DNA of 9,605 nt from JAFKKS01 sp039808325 (lineage in GTDB: Bacteria; Pseudomonadota; Alphaproteobacteria; Rhizobiales; Xanthobacteraceae), in assembly GCA_039808325.1 (NCBI GenBank), contig JBDHSU010000143.1, positions 1 to 9,605 on the forward strand, in the 5' to 3' direction. The notes below the pieces were generated by a model. It did no database searches, had not been told where the DNA came from, and saw only the letters and a program-made list of their open reading frames with translations. Positions 6,596-9,605 of the stretch are shown here, piece by piece. The position numbers and the translations under genes were made by a program. Every line of letters starts with the position of its first letter. Position 1 is the stretch's first letter.

Positions 6596-8194
6596 TCAAG
6601 CTTCGACATAGGCGTCGCGCACGAGGATCAAATGATCGGGGCGCATCTGGAAGCCCTTCACCTTCTTCTTCAGTCCGAAATTCTCATCGAGCTGATAGAG
6701 AAAAACCCACACAGCCTCGTCATGCAGCTCCTGCTGGCAGGTCGCCGCGAGCTTGGCGCGCTCGTCCTTGGCGAAGGTGTGGCTAAACGTTTCAAGATTA
6801 TTCTTCAGTTCACCGGTCGCATTGAAGTAACGGAACGTCGGATAGGTCGGCAGAAATCGCTGCAGGACATAGTCCGGATCCCAGACACCATTGACGAAGG
6901 CATAGTAGAGCCCGTCCTTGAGCTGCGAACGCCCGGCCTTGGCATTGAAATCACCCCATTCGAGCAGTTGCAGATTGGTGGTGACGCCGACGTCTTCGAA
7001 ATAGCCGGCGATCGCCTGCGCTGTCTCGACACCGAGTTCATAGCGTCCGGTCGACTGCCAGAGCGTAAACTCCAGTTTGTCTTTGAGGCCTGCTTCCGCG
7101 AGCAACGCACGGGCCTTGTCCGGCTGGTATGTATAGGGCGCGGGATCAATCGAATATTCGACCTGCCTCGCGACCGGCGTGTTGAGGAGTTGGCCGTGGC
7201 CCTTGTAGAGATTCTTCAGGATCGCTTCGCGATCAACGGCATAGTTAAGCGCCTGGCGCACGCGCTTGTCCTTGAGCGCCTCGGTTTGGTTGGCGTTGAG
7301 CAGGATACCGTGAATACTCGAGCCCAGACGTGAGTACACCGCCAGATCGGCCGATTGCTCGACATTCGACAACATGGGAAACGGCAGATTGACCACGATG
7401 TCGATCGTGCCGCGCTGCAGCGCGGCGACACGAGTCGCCGGATCGGGAATGATCTCCCAAATCAACTTCTGCGTTGCGCCCTTTTCGCCCCAATAGTCCG
7501 GGTTGAGCTCGAGAACGACGTGCCGGCCGACTGTGTACTCGACGAACTTATACGGACCGGTTCCGATCAGGCCGTCCCCGACGAATTTGTCCTTGTAGTT
7601 CGCCAGCGCTTTTGGCGATCCCATGCTGAGGGACTCGGCCGCGAGCCGATTGGGCACCAAGGGATCGGGATTCTTGGTGACGATATGCACCGTATAGGGA
7701 TCGACGATCTCGACGCGCTGGCCGAAGCTCGGAGGCCAGACGGTCTTGCCGAGTGTGTTGAGGGGCGAGTTGATGATGCGTTCGATATTGAACTTCACGG
7801 CCTCGGCGTTGAACTCCGCCCCATCGTGATATTTGACGCCCTGCCGGAGCTTGAACTCCCACGTGTTCGGATCGATGTTGCGGTACGACGTCGCCAGAAG
7901 CGGACGCAGCTCCATCGTCGCCGGATCGCGCGTGAGCAGCGTCTCGAGGCAGCATCCGAGGATGGAGGCCGTCAACACCGAGCGGAATTGATGCGGATCG
8001 ATCGTTTCCGGATTCCCAGGGAGCGCAATGGTGAGAGTCGGCTGCTTGCCGGCGGCCTCCGCGCGCGTCGCATAGGGGCCGAGTTGCGCGCCAATAAATG
8101 TTCCACCAAGAAGCGCAGCGCCACTCCGCAGCGCCGATCGTCGCGACAAGCCTGTCGCTAATGAGGCGAATAAGTCCCGATTTTGATCCATCAT
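6596..8194 (-). CDS. periplasmic substrate-binding protein of a Dpp/Opp-type ABC importer (SBP_bac_5 family), Tat-type signal
   Basis: Ligand-binding component that delivers substrate to the permease pair, 532 residues, normal for the family. The N-terminus has a twin-arginine-type signal: SRRSALR at 17-23, a hydrophobic stretch to about 40, and a likely cleavage after AEA at 45-47, so it is probably exported folded. The mature protein opens with LTIALPGNPETIDPH (54-68), and the family signature WEFKLRQGVKYHDGAEF lies about 70 residues further on, followed by NAEAVKFNIERI. Later blocks are GTGPYKFVEY, RQALNYAVDREAI and the typical C-terminal EAVWVFLYQLDENFG. The start is the first of two adjacent ATG codons at 8194, with GAGGAGGG about seven bases upstream. 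It is the first gene of the operon. The ligand could be a peptide, opine, sugar acid or other small molecule; sequence alone does not say. Confidence 0.95.
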   Translation of the reverse strand: MMDQNRDLFASLATGLSRRSALRSGAALLGGTFIGAQLGPYATRAEAAGKQPTLTIALPGNPETIDPHQFRSVLTASILGCCLETLLTRDPATMELRPLLATSYRNIDPNTWEFKLRQGVKYHDGAEFNAEAVKFNIERIINSPLNTLGKTVWPPSFGQRVEIVDPYTVHIVTKNPDPLVPNRLAAESLSMGSPKALANYKDKFVGDGLIGTGPYKFVEYTVGRHVVLELNPDYWGEKGATQKLIWEIIPDPATRVAALQRGTIDIVVNLPFPMLSNVEQSADLAVYSRLGSSIHGILLNANQTEALKDKRVRQALNYAVDREAILKNLYKGHGQLLNTPVARQVEYSIDPAPYTYQPDKARALLAEAGLKDKLEFTLWQSTGRYELGVETAQAIAGYFEDVGVTTNLQLLEWGDFNAKAGRSQLKDGLYYAFVNGVWDPDYVLQRFLPTYPTFRYFNATGELKNNLETFSHTFAKDERAKLAATCQQELHDEAVWVFLYQLDENFGLKKKVKGFQMRPDHLILVRDAYVEA

Positions 8195-8221
8195 GGAAAA
8201 TCCCTCCTCAAGCTACACGCG

Positions 8222-8250
8222 ATAATGCCTTCAAAATTCCCGATGTCCAA
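8222..8250 (-). promoter_or_regulatory. candidate sigma-70-type promoter of the transporter operon
   Basis: On the minus strand TTGGAC (8245-8250) and CATTAT (8222-8227) are separated by 17 bases, the ideal spacing, though each matches the consensus only partly. The predicted transcript start would leave a leader of about 20 bases holding the strong ribosome-binding site GAGGAGGG of the binding-protein gene. Confidence 0.3.
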
Positions 8251-8398
8251 TCTTTATCCATCTTCCAATTTCATTCATCGCACAGCCCACAGAATCCAAA
8301 AATCGGCAGCCATGCTCCTGCCTTACATCGCGCGCGACACGGACAAGCGGTCCGGCCGCGATCACTAAGACATCCGCACCGACTTGCTCCCAGGCCAT
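8231..8398 (-). pseudogene. possible remnant of an Asp/Glu/hydantoin racemase C-terminal region
   Basis: A 55-codon frame starts at ATG 8398 and ends at TGA 8231-8233. Its product contains GADVLVIAAGPLVRVARDV, then FLDSVGCAMNE. This resembles the C-terminal lobe of Asp/Glu/hydantoin racemases, which typically have a GADVIVLGC-like strand, a helix with LA..L, then PV(I/L)D and AA/CAV..AE. The usual second catalytic cysteine position reads AAGP, and the N-terminal two thirds expected upstream are not present in the same frame. A stop codon lies three codons before the ATG. This looks like a decayed fragment rather than a working small gene. The resemblance is from memory of the family, so confidence is limited. 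Confidence 0.35.
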
Positions 8399-8445
8399 CT
8401 TTCCTTACGGAGCGTCTTCACGATCTCGTGCCGGGCGGCCCGATG

Positions 8446-8657
8446 CTAAGCAGCCGCATCGAGTCCTTCCACCAGTCGGCGCGCAATGAGCTTCTTGATA
8501 AGAGCTCATTCGTCGATCTCTCGATCAGGCCCATTAGCTCTTCAGCGTCCGCGGCAATTATAACGTTGCCGACCTCGCTCGTCGTTCGGTTGCAAAATGC
8601 CGGCGACGCACTCCGGTTGATCGAAAAAATAGCGACTCTTTCGGTCTGCGGGGTCAT
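8446..8657 (-). pseudogene. possible frameshifted coding remnant, family unknown
   Basis: On the minus strand a 79-codon frame opens at ATG 8657 and includes IIAADAEELMGLIERSTNE. At about 8505 the protein-like character passes to another frame, which reads ALIKKLIARRLVEGLDAAA and stops at 8446-8448. Joined by a single-base shift, the two stretches form a continuous, plausible alpha-helical sequence. The original frame continues to a stop at 8418 with less protein-like sequence. I do not recognise the family. It may be unrelated to the racemase-like fragment downstream, or both may be pieces of one decayed locus. The alternative is chance coding potential in a GC-rich intergenic region. Confidence 0.25.
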
Positions 8658-8680
8658 GCTTCAGTCTGCGGGGCCATGCG
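8641..8680. repeat. imperfect 20-bp tandem direct repeat
   Basis: Two adjacent 20-base units, TCGGTCTGCGGGGTCATGCT (8641-8660) and TCAGTCTGCGGGGCCATGCG (8661-8680), match at 17 of 20 positions. The pair ends 60 bp before the dehydrogenase ATG, a position suited to a regulator-binding site. It could equally be a small local duplication. No other copy is seen in the window. Confidence 0.7.
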
Positions 8681-8740
8681 GATAAACGGAAATTGATGAG
8701 CCCGGTCCCGCTAAGTTCATTGATTGGGAGCTAGGATGAA

Positions 8741-9499
8741 ATGAGCTCGATGTTCAAAGGAAAGCGGCTGTTGGTCACGGGTGCCCAGCAGGGCATCGGC
8801 GAGGCAATGGCCATCGCATTCGCTCAAGCCGGCGCCGACGTTGCCGTCAACTATTTGGACGATGTAAAAGCCGCGGAGAACGTTGTTCGCACCGCTCAAA
8901 GTCACGGTGTACGCGCCATCGCATTACAAGCCGATGTGTCAATCGTCGCCGACGCCGCGAGGCTCGTTGAACGCAGCGTCGAGCAACTCGGTGGCGTCGA
9001 CATTCTCATCAACAACGCCGGCGTATTTCCGCGCGTGCCGATGCTGGACATGCGAGAGGCTGATTGGGATTTTGTCCTCGACGTCAATTTGAAGGGCAGT
9101 TTTTTCTGTGCTCAGGCCGCCGCGAAGGCGATGATCGCGGCCAAGAAGCCGGGCGTGATCATTAACATCGCCTCGCAGGCAATAGCGGGACGTTCTCCGC
9201 GCGGTGTCCATTACAGCGCCAGCAAGGGAGGGATCGTGTCGATGACGCGTGCGATGGCCTTTGAATTGATCCCTTACAACGTTCGCGTCAATGCCATTGC
9301 ACCGGGAACAACGGATACAGCGCAACCACGTTACGGAGCGACGGAAGCCGAGATTTCCGAGAGAGCAAAGACAATTCCCATCGGCCGAATCGCACAGCCG
9401 GCGGAAATCGCCGCCGTCGCGACATTCCTGGCGTCCGATGCCGCATCCTACATGATCGGACAGACGGTCCACGTCAACGGCGGAAGCTTATCGCCCTAA
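8741..9499 (+). CDS. classical short-chain dehydrogenase/reductase (FabG-like SDR)
   Basis: Cytoplasmic NAD(P)-dependent oxidoreductase of 252 residues, the normal length for a classical SDR. The nucleotide-binding motif TGAQQGIG is at 13-20, D65 sits in the ADVS block, NNAG is at 91-94, N116 is present, and the catalytic S145 is followed by Y158 and K162 (YSASK). PGT at 188-190 and the C-terminal block ASYMIGQTVHVNGG complete the family pattern. All four residues of the catalytic tetrad (N, S, Y, K) are there, so the enzyme should be active. The region after the second strand (VNYLDD) lacks the acidic residue that marks strict NAD use, so NADP is plausible. The ATG at 8741 has GGGAG ten bases upstream; an ATG at 8750 is an alternative that would shorten it by three residues. 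The substrate, and any link to the divergent transporter, are unknown. Confidence 0.95.
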   Translation: MSSMFKGKRLLVTGAQQGIGEAMAIAFAQAGADVAVNYLDDVKAAENVVRTAQSHGVRAIALQADVSIVADAARLVERSVEQLGGVDILINNAGVFPRVPMLDMREADWDFVLDVNLKGSFFCAQAAAKAMIAAKKPGVIINIASQAIAGRSPRGVHYSASKGGIVSMTRAMAFELIPYNVRVNAIAPGTTDTAQPRYGATEAEISERAKTIPIGRIAQPAEIAAVATFLASDAASYMIGQTVHVNGGSLSP

Positions 9500-9559
9500 C
9501 GGTCGAGGACCAGGTCATGCTCGGCACCGACGGGGACGCTTTCGAGGCCGTCCCCCCTG

Positions 9560-9605
9560 GAGCACGATCCCGAAAAGTGGAAACCGGTTTTCGGAAAAGC
9601 ATGCG
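9560..9605. repeat. palindromic intergenic repeat with AAACCGGTTT core, cut by the window edge
   Basis: The perfect palindrome AAACCGGTTT (9581-9590) is flanked by CGAAAAGTGG on the left and TCGGAAAAGCATGC on the right, giving an imperfect long inverted repeat beginning near GAGCACGATC. It resembles the very common Rhizobiales/Bradyrhizobium intergenic palindrome (GATC..GAAAAGTGGAAACCGG type), as I remember it. It shares the AACCGGTT core and the GAAAA..ATGCG right arm with the element at 6456-6498. The 60 bp between the dehydrogenase stop and this repeat hold nothing I recognise. Confidence 0.75.

Larger units (their letters stand above)
8195..8740. other. 546-bp region between divergent genes without an intact recognisable gene
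   Basis: This region separates the divergently transcribed binding-protein and dehydrogenase genes, so it must hold both promoters. It contains the candidate operon promoter, two possible gene remnants and the 20-bp tandem repeat. No regulator gene, tRNA or complete insertion sequence is seen. Its AT content appears higher in patches (8221-8310 and 8610-8640) than in the flanking genes. For the dehydrogenase, TTGATG at 8693-8698 with TTCATT 17 bases later is only a weak promoter guess. Confidence 0.6.

Noticed and set aside
5719..6786. A 355-codon plus-strand open frame across the permease B gene and the repeats
   Set aside because: It is antisense to a clear permease, crosses the intergenic repeats and the end of the binding-protein gene, and has charged low-complexity composition with no domain.
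7355..8161. A 268-codon plus-strand open frame opposite the binding-protein gene
   Set aside because: It is an antisense shadow with arginine-rich, domain-free translation; the minus strand encodes the full binding-protein family pattern.
8098..8685. A 195-codon plus-strand open frame from inside the binding-protein gene into the intergenic region
   Set aside because: Its start overlaps the signal-peptide coding end of the binding-protein gene. The translation resembles no protein, and the frame shows no ribosome-binding site I would trust.
9503..9605. Open frames running from the dehydrogenase end through the right-edge repeat on either strand
   Set aside because: They pass through a dispersed palindromic repeat, whose translations are known to create false short proteins; nothing in the non-repeat part is recognisable.
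1..9605. CRISPR array, tRNA, rRNA, prophage or defence system
   Set aside because: I saw no regularly spaced repeats, no cloverleaf-like segment in the gaps, and no nuclease, helicase, integrase or toxin-antitoxin motifs in the real genes.

Overview
The window reads as chromosomal DNA of an alphaproteobacterium, most likely of the order Hyphomicrobiales (Rhizobiales) and close to Bradyrhizobium. The support is GC-rich coding sequence, tightly packed transporter operons, and intergenic palindromes with the AACCGGTT core that I recall as widespread in that order. This placement is inference from memory; no search was run.

Layout. Positions 1-1776 (+) hold the end of an iron-siderophore/haem/cobalamin-type ABC importer: a FecCD-family permease cut by the left edge, then its FecE-type ATPase, overlapping by 4 bp. 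The binding protein and any TonB receptor would lie to the left, outside the window. A gap of about 100 bp separates this from a convergent minus-strand operon.

Positions 8194 down to 1880 (-) hold a complete peptide/opine/nickel-type (Dpp/Opp family) ABC importer in the order binding protein, permease B, permease C, ATPase D, ATPase F. A carboxymuconolactone decarboxylase/AhpD-family gene sits between permease C and ATPase D. Spacing is tight: the B/C overlap is GTGA, the D/F overlap is ATGA, and the D ribosome-binding site lies over the stop codon of the CMD gene. The one large internal gap, between the binding protein and permease B, carries two palindromic elements. The binding protein has a twin-arginine-type signal. 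The five transport proteins make a full importer; the CMD protein may act on the imported compound or on a breakdown product. The substrate cannot be read from sequence.

Positions 8195-8740 form a 546-bp region between divergent genes. It has no convincing intact gene. It holds a candidate promoter for the operon, fragments that look like gene remnants (one resembling the C-terminal part of an Asp/Glu/hydantoin racemase), and a 20-bp imperfect tandem repeat. Positions 8741-9499 (+) encode a complete classical short-chain dehydrogenase/reductase. The right end (9560-9605) is another AACCGGTT palindromic repeat, cut by the window edge.

I see no CRISPR array, tRNA, rRNA, transposase, phage gene or recognisable defence system. 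Most of the window is ordinary transport and metabolism. The most interesting points are the CMD gene inside the transporter operon, the repeat elements, and the decayed intergenic region.
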